Of a DNA stretch of 45,826 nt, positions 1-11,537 are shown piece by piece; the stretch's first letter is position 1; each line of letters starts with the position of its first letter. The notes beneath the pieces were generated by a model that saw nothing but the letters and a program-made list of their open reading frames with translations, was not told where the DNA came from and made no database searches. The DNA is from Saksenaea vasiformis B4078 (Eukaryota > Mucoromycota > Mucoromycetes > Mucorales > Saksenaeaceae): assembly GCA_000697055.1 (NCBI GenBank), contig JNDT01001483.1, positions 1-45,826 on the forward strand, in the 5' to 3' direction. Made by a program: the position numbers and the translations under genes.

Positions 1-120
1 ACGGATCGAAGTCTCTACAAGGCAACTTCCTTTTGTCTCTCGGCCGTCTTCCAAAAGCATAAACTTCCCCAAGGACATATCACGCATGAATCCGTTGAAG
101 AACTATTCCTTTTGAGATAG
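1..120 (+). other. Open frame running in from the left edge (partial, unassigned)
   Basis: Frame 1 is open from the first base to a TAG at 118-120, giving 39 codons rich in K, H and L. It could be the 3' end of a gene or transposon ORF that begins outside the window. I do not recognise the sequence. It lies next to the LTR-like block at 230-480, so it may belong to a mobile element. An open stretch this short can occur by chance. Confidence 0.2.
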
Positions 121-229
121 AACAACCGTAAACGATTACATAAGAATAGGCCTAATTAGAAGAGATAAAAAGGGAAGCGTGGAAAAAAATAAAGTCAAAG
201 GCGGTAGAAAATCAAAGAGAAACAAAGAT

Positions 230-480
230 ACACTTGCTTGCCAAAGTAATATCGTGCTGAAAACTGTCTTTATTGTGATCCCTATGAGGGCTATTTATAC
301 TAGTTCTAGTCTATGGCTGTTCTACAAATAATCATTGTTGTGATGGATATTTAGCAAGTCCGATCCATGAAAAGGATCAAAGTGATCGTGTAACGGGATC
401 AAAGTGATCGTGTAACGAGATCAAAGTGATCCCTTCGGAGTAGGAGTTTGATTTTGGATTTTCAGGAGTGAGATGAGTGT
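230..480 (-). mobile_element. LTR-like promoter block (candidate LTR fragment)
   Basis: Read on the minus strand, this stretch holds three directly repeated copies of a GATCACTTTGATC unit spaced by CGTTACAC (plus-strand 373-433). A TATAAATAG box follows near 290, and an AATAAA signal lies about 20 nt further on near 270. Tandem U3-like repeats, then TATA, then AATAAA is the order expected in a retrotransposon LTR. I could not define TG..CA ends, a target-site duplication or a primer-binding site, so the boundaries are approximate. A cellular promoter with a tandem operator-like repeat is the alternative. Confidence 0.35.
373..433. repeat. 22-nt tandem repeat of a near-palindromic GATC motif
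   Basis: About 2.7 copies of a 22-nt unit whose core reads GATCAAAGTGATC followed by GTGTAACG. The core is an imperfect palindrome flanked by GATC on both sides. It sits upstream, in minus-strand sense, of the TATA box near 290, which is where tandem protein-binding sites would be placed. Confidence 0.7.
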
Positions 481-487
481 GGAATTG

Positions 488-757
488 TCAAGATGTCGGA
501 ATTGTATTGCAGTAGGTGAGAAAGGTGTCTGTATTGCCAGGAAGAAGGTCAATTCCAACTGTGTGAGTTGCATATAGTTGGTTGGTATTGTTGAATATGT
601 CCAGTTTTGAGATTATGTTTTGGTCATTGCGAAATGTTGAAGCATTGAGAGCATGCTTATGCTCCACATCGTCGTCTGGGTCTGAATCTTGAGCTGAAGC
701 AGCTTGGCACCTTACAACGGATAAGTTTTTCTTTATTTTGTCTAAGTCGAAGGGATA
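488..757 (-). other. Unassigned minus-strand open frame (possible last exon or element ORF)
   Basis: An open frame of about 90 codons ends at a TGA (490-488) just before the LTR-like block. It has no early ATG. A CAG acceptor-like site at its upstream edge would allow entry in phase 0, so it could be a terminal exon. The product has an acidic patch (SDPDDDVE) and is otherwise Asn/Thr-rich, and I recognise no family. Its position just before an LTR-like region suggests the 3' end of a decayed retroelement ORF, but that is inference. The AT-rich upstream part also contains a TATAAATAT string. Confidence 0.2.
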
Positions 758-775
758 TTTATACTGTTGAGGATC

Positions 776-3700
776 GGATCAAACTACTGCTAAAAGATAA
801 TAAAAATAATTACAAGATGATCGATGCGTCGTTGCGCCACTGTCTATAGGCGGACGTTCAGAAGGTTTGTAGATATGAGATTGTTTTCTGAATCAAAAGA
901 TGACGAATAAATATGCAACGTTTGAGCGGCCGCCGATGTTCTAAGAAACATGATCGATTGAAATGATCGCCACTGTACGATAGCATAAACGCTTCTAAAG
1001 AGGACACACTCATTTTATTTAGAAGAAGTTGTCTGAAAGAAATGACGTGTGTTGTGCGAACGTGCAGCATTTACTAAACTTTCGGATGTTCCGATGAGAC
1101 ACGACCATCCTCCATAATGCAATGTCTAAAACTAATGTGGCAGGAGCATTGTCAATGCTGTTGCGTGTTGGTTCAGCGTCTGGATCTGTCTTCAACGGGT
1201 TCCGCTCGGGGGCGATTGCGACAAGGTCATAGGCTTCCTATCAAAATTACTTGTAAATGAAGCCGATCTGTCGGTCCACAAAGTTCAAAAACCATATTTA
1301 ATTATTTTGTGATCTGTATGCTTATATATACTTTTGTCCTTGACGACCAAATTGCAATGAAATTACAGAAGGACTTTCGAAACAATTTTATCTACGATGC
1401 TGCAGTTTACTTGTATTTCAACTTTATTGCTCTAAATTTTCGTCATGGGCCACTTCGCCTGAGCTAACTTCCGAAAATGGCGACAACAACATCAATGGCA
1501 ATTGAAGTTTGCTTTAATTGAGTATAGCGTTTATGAGTAATAAAAGATGCGAGACAGATGGTGCTGTCTATGTGCTTTTGCTTCTGACTATATTATAGGT
1601 TTTCTATTTTCTACGATTATACATAGCTATCGGTATAAGATATGAAAAAAAAAGTAAAATGGCTGGGACCTCTTCAGAAAAATGTACAATGGATCGAACG
1701 GTCAATGAGGGAAGTACCACTTGTGGTCGAGGGCCAAGGGTTGACTTTTGAGAATTCAGCTCCAATTAGTGAGGCAAATCTGAAAGCAAAAACTTCACAA
1801 CCAGTATCGACGAAGATAGGTCTGTACATGTGCGAATGAGTGTTGTATTCCAACACCCTTCATTCACTGTCGGAGACATTGCTAGCCAGTGATCGATACA
1901 TCACCATAAAGAGATCCTGTTTCTACTCCGGAATTATCTAGAGCACAGACTGTGGATATTGAATCACTTCTATATTAACTCTTATTCCGGATTTCTTTAT
2001 ACAATGCCTTTCACCGAGTTTTCTATGACCCGCTCTCGATCTGTCCTCCATGAACACTGCATTAAGAAAGATCCAACACAGATGACGGATATATCTTAGA
2101 TATATAGACATCTGTGCAAACATGGAATATAGTCCGATCTATCTGGTTCTATGAATGATTTTGTTATAACAAGAGGAACGCTCTTTATTCAATAAAGCAT
2201 TATCTAAGTCTAGCTGATTTCTCTTGTCTCTTGTGTTTTCACTATCCTCCTGATACTTCAGTGCGAGCGAGTTGATTCCTCCTGCTATTGCAAAAACACA
2301 ATGAAGCATATTTAGATATATACATAGAAAGAGAGATAGAAGAGAAGAGGGCATGGCTACTAATTCCTTGGGAACCCTTCCCAATTCCCGGTGCTTCCAG
2401 CACATGGAATCTAAGCCCGATACCTAGAAACAGGGAAAGGTTGTGAAAGCCAATGCAATTAAAGTAGAGTAATTCGACATTTTATGTATTTATTTTCGGT
2501 GCCAGATCATTGCATGTAGCTCCGTGTATGGCAATGATAACTGTGTTTCCCGAACTTCATTTTACTTCTTTTTGACTGATCAAGTTAATTCAAGCAATAT
2601 TACAAGCAGACAAGACTGACGGAGACTCTTGAAAGGAAAATAAGAAGATCAAATAGGATTTGACCTTTATCCATCTTGTTTAGGCGGAATTGCACTATCT
2701 ACATTCTAAAATATACCATAAAATACTCTCCTCAGAGTGAAGCCAGAATCATCTAAACAAGTCATAACTTGAGCTTGCTTGTATCTATAAACGGAGCGTT
2801 GCTACATGTTGAGAGATGTGCTTATCTGCACACGAGGCTCGCCAGACTGCGGAGAATCAAGATGCTAATATTTAGAATTTCTTGTCTCCGTTATCTCATT
2901 TTCTTGTGGTACGTGAGGTCGTCAAACCACATAGAGACTTAACCGCAAAAGATGAAGGCATGCTCTGAGACTCAAATTGAGATACTCATGAAAGAAGGCC
3001 TTTCCTCCATAATAGTTACAATTACACTGGATATTTCATCACCCCATTAATTGCAACATGTCGAATATATCGAAATGGTGATGTCCTCGATAGTGACAGA
3101 TATATTTTAAATTTGCAATTGCAACGTGATAACGTTCTTTTCATTACGGCAAATCTCGAAGGGATCTATATCCTGTAACAGCATCATGTCTTTGATCGTA
3201 CATAATTTCTTTGCAGTATATACATATCTCTAGGCTGTTCTTTTCCTTTTCTTTTCTTGTAGCCTAATGAGGTTTGGAGGTGTAGGGAGGGATATCATCA
3301 GTTTTCGGCATATCAAGGGGTCGAACCAGGAAAGTATCTCCACTTCTTTGAAGAAAAATAACCTAAAGGGGCTCATTTTCTTGTGATACCAATTCACATG
3401 AAATCCGTACACCAGTACTCACTTCGGCTAAGGCGTCATCTGAGACAGAATATTACACAGTTGCCAATTTCGCCATATTACAGATTTTTACTGCTTCCTC
3501 GGCGTATCATCTGTCTTTGAAATGTTTTAAAAAAGGGTGCGGCGACATGAGATGTCCACATTGACAACGAAGAAGTTATAGAAATAAACAGTTTATCACG
3601 GTAGATTGTTATAAGATAAATAACAAATTATGAAGGCTCAAACTTCTATTCCAGATAGAGAACAGGCTTGTCACGGGGGCACAGCAAATGGGGATGTGGT

Positions 3701-3796
3701 TACTTAGAGATTCGGAGCAGCATTCCATTTTACAAGCAAAGACCTTCATTGATGCCAAAGTACCTAAAAAGAAGGCGATGCCGTTAGTTTGATAAA
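776..3796. other. Intergenic, no supported gene
   Basis: About 3 kb of AT-rich sequence. The open frames here are at most 98 codons, show no protein family signature and do not join into phase-consistent exons. I see no tRNA, rRNA or clear repeat. Confidence 0.6.
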
Positions 3797-5200
3797 TTAA
3801 AACAGACATGTGACGTACGACAAATGATCGATCAGGCTGGTGTCAGGTGCAATGGAGTTGGAACACATATCGGTTTCAACGTTCGCTTCGCAAATACCTA
3901 TACGTCGACAAATGAGCGCCCTCGTTTTTCTTCTCAAATAATCGACTACTTACGGACGTCCGCAGGGTTCTTGTAGATCCAGTTTTCAACACCAGGGTGA
4001 AGGAAGCCCATGAATTCGGTAGGAAGATGAGGCACAACTACATAGCGGGTAAAGTGTGAGGAACTGCCGACACACGGTAAGATAAGAGACTTACCATCAC
4101 GTCTGTGGACAATGCGGACGAATTCAATGCCAGTGCTCTCAACGTAGTAGGCAAATGCTGGGTTACCCACGCGTGGGCATCCTGCTGTAACAACCTTCAT
4201 GTTCTTGGAGGTAAATCGGGTATCGCGTTGGTATAGATCCAAAGTAGCAAGAAGAGCGTGAGCACCACCAAGTGAATGGCTTTTTAGAGAAACATATTAT
4301 TAGTCAATCGGAGAATGATTCTGGAGAATGATTGATGACATACCCTGCAATTGCGACCTTGTAATCAGGATACTTGGTCAATTGGTCTTGCATGACGGGA
4401 ATAATAACAGGAGCGGCCTCCTCATACGAACTGTAGAAACCTGAAGCCGAATGTCAGTATGTAGCTACTATTTGCTGGTTGTGGACGTACCATTATGCAC
4501 TTTAGGACCGTTCTTAACCGGAGGATAGTCCATAGCAATGAATTGCAGATCCTAGAGAAAATATTAGAGAAGTCACTATGCATGCAAAAGTCATAAACGT
4601 ACAACGACGAAGGTGCGAAGGGAGTTGGTGCCTGATAGATACCAGCGTTAGAATATAACGATAAATGCCAATTTTTTTTTTTTTTTTACCTCTAAACACC
4701 AGGTAGATAGTTTTCTTTTCATCACTTCGAATGATAAAGCCGTTGGTATCATATACAGATGTCTTGAATGTTCTAATGATCTTAGCATCGGGTACAGTGG
4801 TCTTGCAGTGTGCACAGTCCCACTTTCCACCAGGAACGACGGAGCGGCAGTATGCGGTAGCTGCTAGACCAGCGTAGAATTCCAAGTCGCTGACCTGAGC
4901 TGCTGAAGCATTTGTCACAGTGAAATTAGCAGCACGGGAGGCAGGTGGAGGATCAATGGGCGAATCTTTTGAAACCAAGGCCATGCCACCCTTTTGTGGT
5001 ACAAGCTTAGAAAGAGGACCGTTCTTCTTGATTGCGTCTTGTTCGGCGTCCAGATCACCGGCAAATGCGGGAACACTAGCGGGCTCTGTTCGATTGGAAA
5101 GGACAGGAGGAAGCGTGTCATTAGACGCGGCGGCTGGTGCCCCTTGGGCAACGGCAAGAACAGAGATGAAGGCCTGGAGACAGATGAAAATGGATCGCAT
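3797..5200 (-). CDS. Secreted triacylglycerol lipase, class 3, Rhizopus/Rhizomucor type (preprolipase)
   Basis: Extracellular lipase that hydrolyses triacylglycerol ester bonds. The model has seven exons: 5200-4690, 4631-4603, 4551-4491, 4440-4344, 4279-4095, 4037-3954 and 3897-3797. It totals 1068 nt (355 aa) and all phases close. A signal peptide (MRSIFICLQAFISVLAVAQG) is followed by a propeptide of about 90 residues and the alpha/beta-hydrolase domain. Visible motifs are TAYCRSV, YLVFRGTNS and the nucleophile elbow GHSLGG (Ser235). The acid is Asp294 in RRDVVPHLP, and His347 in IDHLSY completes the triad. Length and prepro layout match Rhizopus lipases. The start at 5200 is preferred over the upstream in-frame ATG at 5251 because a TATA box lies at 5259-5266, too close to serve the latter. 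Introns are 50-64 nt. Intron 5 is 57 nt with no stop and would insert 19 residues if retained. Confidence 0.95.
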
Positions 5201-5258
5201 ATCGGCGGCAGGGAATTGATTTGCAGAATGAGGTTGAATGGTAGAAAACAATCATTGC

Positions 5259-5266
5259 TTTTATAC
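5259..5266 (-). promoter_or_regulatory. TATA box of the lipase gene
   Basis: TATAAAAG on the minus strand, 59 bp upstream of the lipase ATG at 5200. The spacing matches the TATA-to-ATG distance seen at the two M13 peptidase genes in this window. Confidence 0.65.
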
Positions 5267-8200
5267 AAACTACGGATAACTAGAAGGCTGAGTACGAACT
5301 GACGTCGCCACGTGCTATTCTCAGAAAAGGTTTTCGCAAGAGCAACCTCTTGATTAGGTATTGGGTTGCATTTGCTCCACATAAGTTAGTGGCATTGCTA
5401 CCCGACATGTGGCGTTCTCAATGATTGGACTAGCAACGAAGGTCACATCCTCCTGTAACCATGACACACGAACACACATTTAATACACCACTCCACATTT
5501 CTGAACAGAGCGTGACTAGCACACTGAATCCGTGATATGGACACAGAGCAAATGGTGGCCACAACCTACATTGCTCTTGTCCTTTTCATTTGTTGCTTAT
5601 TTGGATTATGTGACACACCTTGCTCGGGAAACTAAGATCAGTTTGTTCATGAACATTGTGATCTTCGATTTTTACCTTTTTCATCTACAGTAATGCAGTG
5701 AAGCTAAGCCGATTGGAAATAATAATGGTTGCATGCATTGCCAAACATGCCCCGCACTGCTGGCGCATTTGTTACACGGGTTGCAAAGATCACATAAAGG
5801 GATCTCGCTGTACGACACAGATTCTATCACCGATAAATGACGTTTTTTAGTAGTTTATCTCAGCCAGGGGTATTAAAACATAGCCTCGGCGAAACTTTAC
5901 CTATTGGTAGCCGGTTGCACGCACTCCATTACCGAAGTCTGACATTATTAAGAATCTCTGATAATGTTAACCTTAACAAAGTTCCACCAAGATGGTTTCT
6001 GGCTCGTAGAGATAGTTATTCAGGGATGTAAACTAAATAACAAGATGTATCCTCAGTTTTACTGAACTCGTGCTTGTTGTAGCACCATATCGTCAGCGTA
6101 ATGGTTCCGATAACATGGAAGACAGAACTCTCACAGACGATGGTAGACCATTATCAGTTGTATCTATGAATGCTCATCGATCTCATTTACCGTTGGTCCC
6201 GTTTTCACATGTTTGTACAATTATGTCAAATATTCACCAAAAACGATTAATTTAGTATTGATCGTATTTATTGTGCAACAACAAGCGTGGATTACATGGC
6301 GGAGACTCTCACGGTTACGAATCGCCCATATAAAATAGTGACAATGAGTAAAAATTGTGATGCCAAGCACCTCGGACAAGATAAATGACAATTTTACAGA
6401 GCTTCCCGCCCTTTCTCACGGAGAAATGTCTTCCCGCATATAACGATCTCCATGAGTCATTCAATTAACTCTCGGCCCTGTGATCAAGAAAAGCTCCAGA
6501 TTATGAACTTGTGTAGGGACACAAAACTTTATAATCTTTCCAGTATTGGGTGAGACAGACCTACGAAAAGAAAAATGCTGCCAAGGAATCATAACCAACG
6601 ACCACAGTCGTGGAACGAACTTTTTTCTTCACCCAAAAAAGTATACACCCCTTGTGCTTCGTTACTGGTAACTGGTCACAGCTACTCAGAAAACCATGCA
6701 CTTGCCTTTTGCTAGCCAAACACCTTATTGCAAAATAAGAAACTGAATGCATTAGGTTACTCTGAAAAACGCCTGCATCAGACTATCCGCGCGCAATGAC
6801 TGGAATTGCGATAGCGACACTTCATTAGCCCTGCCTGAGACCTGATCTGCTGCATTTTTTGGCCTACACCCTAAGGAGATTTGCGCGCTGGAATGGCTTG
6901 GTTTGCTATTTTATAAGAATCCCAGTGAGATACTTCATTACGAGAACTGGGATGATACAGTCGATATATAGTCTAAAGAACATCCATTTGTTCAATACGC
7001 AGGAGGAAAAACGAATATGGTGTGGCGGCACAGAGGAAGGACTTTCCACCTTGTTCAGATTCTCGAACACAGCGGGATAATATTACCGTTATTTCCCGCT
7101 TATCTACAAAATTTCGCCAGTTCTTATACATCAAGTAATGAAACCGGGCACTTACCGCGTAGTCTAACTAAATTCGAGGCCCCCAGACGAACCGCCAATT
7201 ATTGATCTTTTGCAGGTGATACATCCGATGTGTTAGACAAAAAGAAGGTCACATCTATGCAGTGCGATTGCCTTGTATCGAACTTATTCAACCTGCTCTA
7301 TTCTTTAGTTCGAAGAGAAAATAATTGGTATTACGAATAGTTTTACTTAACATTATGTAAATGTGGTGAAGCTAACGGTAATCTTCTCTAACCAACAGCT
7401 CTTCCGAGACTCATCTCTGCGATTAGTTCAAACAATTATACTATGTCGCACGCTATTTTATCTCCATACATATGCTGTAATTAGTCTCTTCATCATTTTC
7501 ATGACAAAATGCTGAGTCCTATTCTGCTTTCTGATATTCCAATGAAAACGTGTCGGCGACCAGGGTCAGGCAAGATATGTTCACCCCTACGGTACATTAC
7601 AATGACGGACGCAGGATTTGTAGTCAATAACATAGTAGAAGTGCTTGTAATGGCAATCTACCAATACCATCATGTACGATTTCGCTATCATGCACAAATC
7701 TCATCTGCTGTCACAATTCGTGGTGCAGGTCTAAATTTTAGCTTTGATTGCAGAGAATCAGCCATTGAGATGAGGGCGACTGATATGGAAACTAAGGCGA
7801 TATGTGGTGTAATATATCAAGAATGGAAAACACTGTAGATCAAGGAGATATGTGGTGCGTGTTGATGATGCTGATGTTTATTCTGTAGAAACGTTTTCGA
7901 TAGCAAGAAGGACTTAATGTGCTCCATTGCCACCGAACTTTATATTGGAACGCCGATGATACCTTGCCTCTAAATCAAAGAGAATCACCGAGATCAGTGC
8001 CAAGGTGGCAATGTCCGCATAGTTTTATTTATTGAATTGTTTTTTTTTACGCTTCACTAAATAAGACTTTCGTCTCTGAAGAAGCAAGTTTGCCCTAAAG
8101 AAGAATCGAATATGCGGCCATCAGTGCATCAATATTTCGTCTGAAGATTAATCAACTTGCATGAACTTGGTAATTCCGTGCATTCACGGAAGTCAAGCCC

Positions 8201-8570
8201 CGCACCTGAAGCGGTAGAGGCGGCGAGATGGTAGGAGTGACCCGATGGCTTGGAAGTGGCCATTTTTGAACGGCTGCAGAGGACTTGAAGCGATACGCTG
8301 TCTGGTGAATCTATTGCGGGAGATGAGCGATAATGAATGTGTGCTACAACGTTTACGTACTTAAAGTGTGGGTATAAAGCACCAACACAGCCAAGATAGT
8401 TCGCGACAGCGGTCATACAACAAACATGAGTGACCCTGGTTATGTAATAAAGTTTTGACAACCGTACCGCGGATGTTTTTACCAACAGTGCCACAATATG
8501 CATTATCTTCCTTTACCTGAACTTTCTTTTTTCTTTTTGAAGACAGAAGAAGCTCATCTTCCAACACGAC
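5267..8570. other. Intergenic, no supported gene
   Basis: About 3.3 kb with only short, unrelated open frames. The longest is 109 codons at 7509-7838, with no family signature. No RNA gene or mobile element was recognised. A poly-T run lies near 8040. Confidence 0.55.
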
Positions 8571-8995
8571 TTTGCATGAGACGACGGAATCTTGTCTCTG
8601 AGACACCGTTTGTATGAGTCAAAAGAACCCCATCACTGGTACATCTCTTTGCATGGGATGATGGTATCCTATCACCGAAACACCTTCTGAGTGTGATATA
8701 AAAGTACCTTTCACACACCGTTTGTATGAGTCAAAAGAACCCCGCAGTTACTGGTACATATCTTTTGCATGAGACGATGGTACCCTATCACAGGCACGCC
8801 TTATGTGTGAGATAGAAAAAAGAACAGTACCTTTCACACACCTTTTGCATGAAATAAAAGAAAACTGGATCACTATCACGTCTTTTGCATGAGAGAAAGA
8901 ACCCTATCTTTAACACATCCTTTGCACGAGAAAATGAAATTCTGTCTCTGACACATCTTTTGCGTTGGATAATGGGAAGCTATCAATGACACAAA
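8571..8995. repeat. Degenerate minisatellite, TTTGCATGAGA-type units
   Basis: About nine degenerate head-to-tail units of roughly 37-80 nt, each beginning with TTTGCATGAGA or a close variant (TTTGTATGAGT, TTTGCACGAGA) and most ending in ACACATCT-like sequence. A higher-order repeat is visible: a segment beginning ACACCGTTTGTATGAGTC occurs at about 8605 and again at about 8718. Units have diverged by substitution and small indels, so the array is old. No frame is open across it. Confidence 0.8.
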
Positions 8996-9664
8996 CGAAA
9001 CACGGAAAAGTATGACACGCAAATCATAGAATTGGATGAACGTAAAAAGTCATACTTCAAAGCGCAGAGTTTATCGGGAAGCAACGCCGAATGATTTCAA
9101 ATAGATGCAAAGTCATGGGAAAAATCGTGTAATTACTTTCTGGAAACCTAACACTGAGAAGAATCTTGATTCCAAAAGAACTGGACAAATATCAAATCCC
9201 CGGATAAATTAAAGGCGTCAACGATCTCGGAGTATTTTATCCGTCTCCCTTTTAGTAGTTTCATATCAAGCGCCATAGATCTGATAGAATGTTGATGATT
9301 TGGAAATCAAACACTCGTTTAAACTTTTCGATTACTGCTTTAAAAGCTTGTAAACCACGTCTTGGTCCTTAAAGCGAGTAAAGTAGAATATAATGCCGTC
9401 TGCCTCATTATTCGCGGAATAATATTATCTATACGCGTCTTTGATTTACCTTAATAGTCCTCTAAAGCGTAATTGACAATGATATCTCTGCAATACTGAC
9501 GGTATCTCAAGTTCCCAGCGCACATATGCGTGGTGTACATGGAATCGCGCGTTTACCAATTTTCAAGCTACGCAAGGTTTCAGACAATAGGCTTGCTGAA
9601 ATTGAATCACAGACAATCAATTGAGGGGACTCTTCCTGACTGCCGGTGACCTTTTGCGCATTAC
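8996..9664. other. Upstream region of the nucleoside transporter gene
   Basis: About 670 bp between the minisatellite and the transporter start. I see no convincing TATA box and no open frame worth calling. Confidence 0.5.
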
Positions 9665-11386
9665 ATGATTGACTTTTGCAAAGCAAAGATAAAGGAATTT
9701 TCCTCCAAATTACATCCGAGGAGAGAACATGACGAATTGCAAGGACTCCTAGAATCGGAAGCAGCAGATAACTTGGAGATTTACGCCAATGGTGAACATG
9801 ACAATTACTACATCGTGTATTGGGTTAGAACTGCAGTTGCTGTTCGCTGTACATTTCTTAATGGAAGTACTTATGATTAGATATTCTTCGTATACGGCAT
9901 AGCGATGCTTCTTCCCTGGAATGGTAAGTAGTCGTTTGACCTGAGCTGCTTACATAGCTTTATCTGCAGTGTTCATTACTGCCTCGGAGTTCTTTGCGAA
10001 ACGATTTGAGGGGTCCGTGTACGAGGAGACGTTTCAGAACTATTTCTCCACTTATTACACATCTACTGGTCTGATATCATATATCTTCGTCTTATGGCGG
10101 CAAAGCAAGGTACAGCACATGATGAACTCATGATTTCTCAAATTTAAGCTAACGGTTCCTGTGGTTATCAGTCGAGTTCAAAGCAGGCAAGCGTAGTGAT
10201 ACCGTTGTTGCTGAATGCGATAGTATTCGGGATCATGTCTATTACTGTGCAGGCTGGCCTAAGTGGCAGCAGCTATTTTTGGCTAGTTCTTTCCCTTCTT
10301 ATATCCACAGCTGCGTTGTCAGGTTCTCTCCAGGTTGGCGTGTTTGCAGATGCAAGCCGCTTTCCAGCCACATATATGCAGGCAGTCATGAGGTATGTCT
10401 GATCACGCAGTACATATTCTTGTTTAGTAACCTGCTTTTCTTTTAGCGGCCAAGGTGAGATGCATATGGGACGTTACAATGTCATGTTTATGCTGAAATA
10501 ACTAGGTGTTGCTGGCACTGCTGTTGCCATGTCTTCTATTATGAGCGCATTGGCTGGATCTGCTAATGGTGTCCCTGATGACAAAGCGACGGCCAGGTCT
10601 ACTTTCATTTACTTCTTGACCGCATTGATTATCACTATCTTCGCTTTGATCGGCAGATTCATTATGAAACGCCAGGCGTTTTATATCCGTTATATGAAGA
10701 TGGATAGCTTGTCCTCATGTCCAAGTTTGTCTGACAACGAATTTGACGAGGATGTGGAAAGTCGAAGCCGATTTTTTGAGTTGGACAGCACCAATGTTAC
10801 GCTGAAGAGTGTGGTACTGAAATCACCTGGCCTCTTATTTGCAGTCTTTTACGTTTTCGTGATCACTTTGTCCGTTTTTCCATCCATTACGGCACTGATA
10901 AAATCGGTTACAAAGCATGATCCTAGACAACCAGGGAACACCGCGGATATAAGTATGCACAACCGGTTTTTCGACGATGACATCTTCGTCGCATTCCATT
11001 TTCTCCTTTTCAACCTGGGGGATTTGATTGGCCGGGCAGCACCAGTCATCAAAAGCCTTAGAACCTACAGCAGCAAGACCATACTCATCATGTCGATTGC
11101 AAGGACGGTCTTCGTTCCTGTATTTTTAGTATGCAACGTGGTGGTGTCCAGCACGCGCAAATGGCCTGTCTTGATAGACAATGATTTACTCTATTTTGTA
11201 ATTGTTGCGGTATTTGCTATAACGAACGGGTGGACGGGAAGTCTGGCGATGATGGCGGCACCGCAACAAGAACGTATCCAGAGTCCAGCGGAGAAGTCTT
11301 TGATTGGCAGTACCATGAGCTTTTCATTGGTTGCTGGACTAGCTGGTGGAGGATTATTTAGCTTTCTGGTGCGGTGGATGGTTTAA
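9665..11386 (+). CDS. Equilibrative nucleoside transporter (ENT/SLC29 family)
   Basis: Membrane carrier for nucleosides and nucleobases, of the family that includes yeast Fun26 and human ENTs. Six exons: 9665-9823, 9881-9923, 9970-10109, 10172-10392, 10447-10454 and 10506-11386. They total 1452 nt (483 aa) with all phases closing. The polar N-terminus of about 50 residues is followed by TM1 carrying the ENT-typical LLPWN (63-67). TM4 carries SGQGVAG (188-194), the family hallmark. An acidic/Ser-rich central loop separates the N- and C-terminal helix bundles, and the C-terminus is hydrophobic, as expected for 11 TM segments. Introns are 46-62 nt. Exon 5 is only 8 nt (CGGCCAAG) and supplies part of the GQG motif; without it the frame is lost. 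The start is the first ATG of the open frame, and no strong TATA was found. Plasma membrane versus vacuolar location cannot be told from sequence. Confidence 0.92.
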
Positions 11387-11436
11387 GGGTTCGTTAGGCA
11401 AGGGATTTGTTTTGAATTCAAACAGCACGGGCAGTC

Positions 11437-11444
11437 TATAAAAA
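11437..11444 (+). promoter_or_regulatory. TATA box before the small basic-tailed protein gene
   Basis: TATAAAAA lies 101 bp before the ATG at 11538, with no ATG in any frame between 11450 and 11537. It argues against starting the gene at 11448, only a few bases after the box. Confidence 0.45.
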
Positions 11445-11537
11445 TGGATGGTTCGACTTCAAACGGAAAATACATTAACCACTGGTGAGGAGGGGGAGGT
11501 CGTTAAAAATTACGCTGTTGTCTTTCTATTATTTAAC

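Noticed and set aside
3305..3330. GGTTCGACCCC on the minus strand, resembling a tRNA B box
   Set aside because: Flanking bases do not form a T-stem and no A box or cloverleaf fits.
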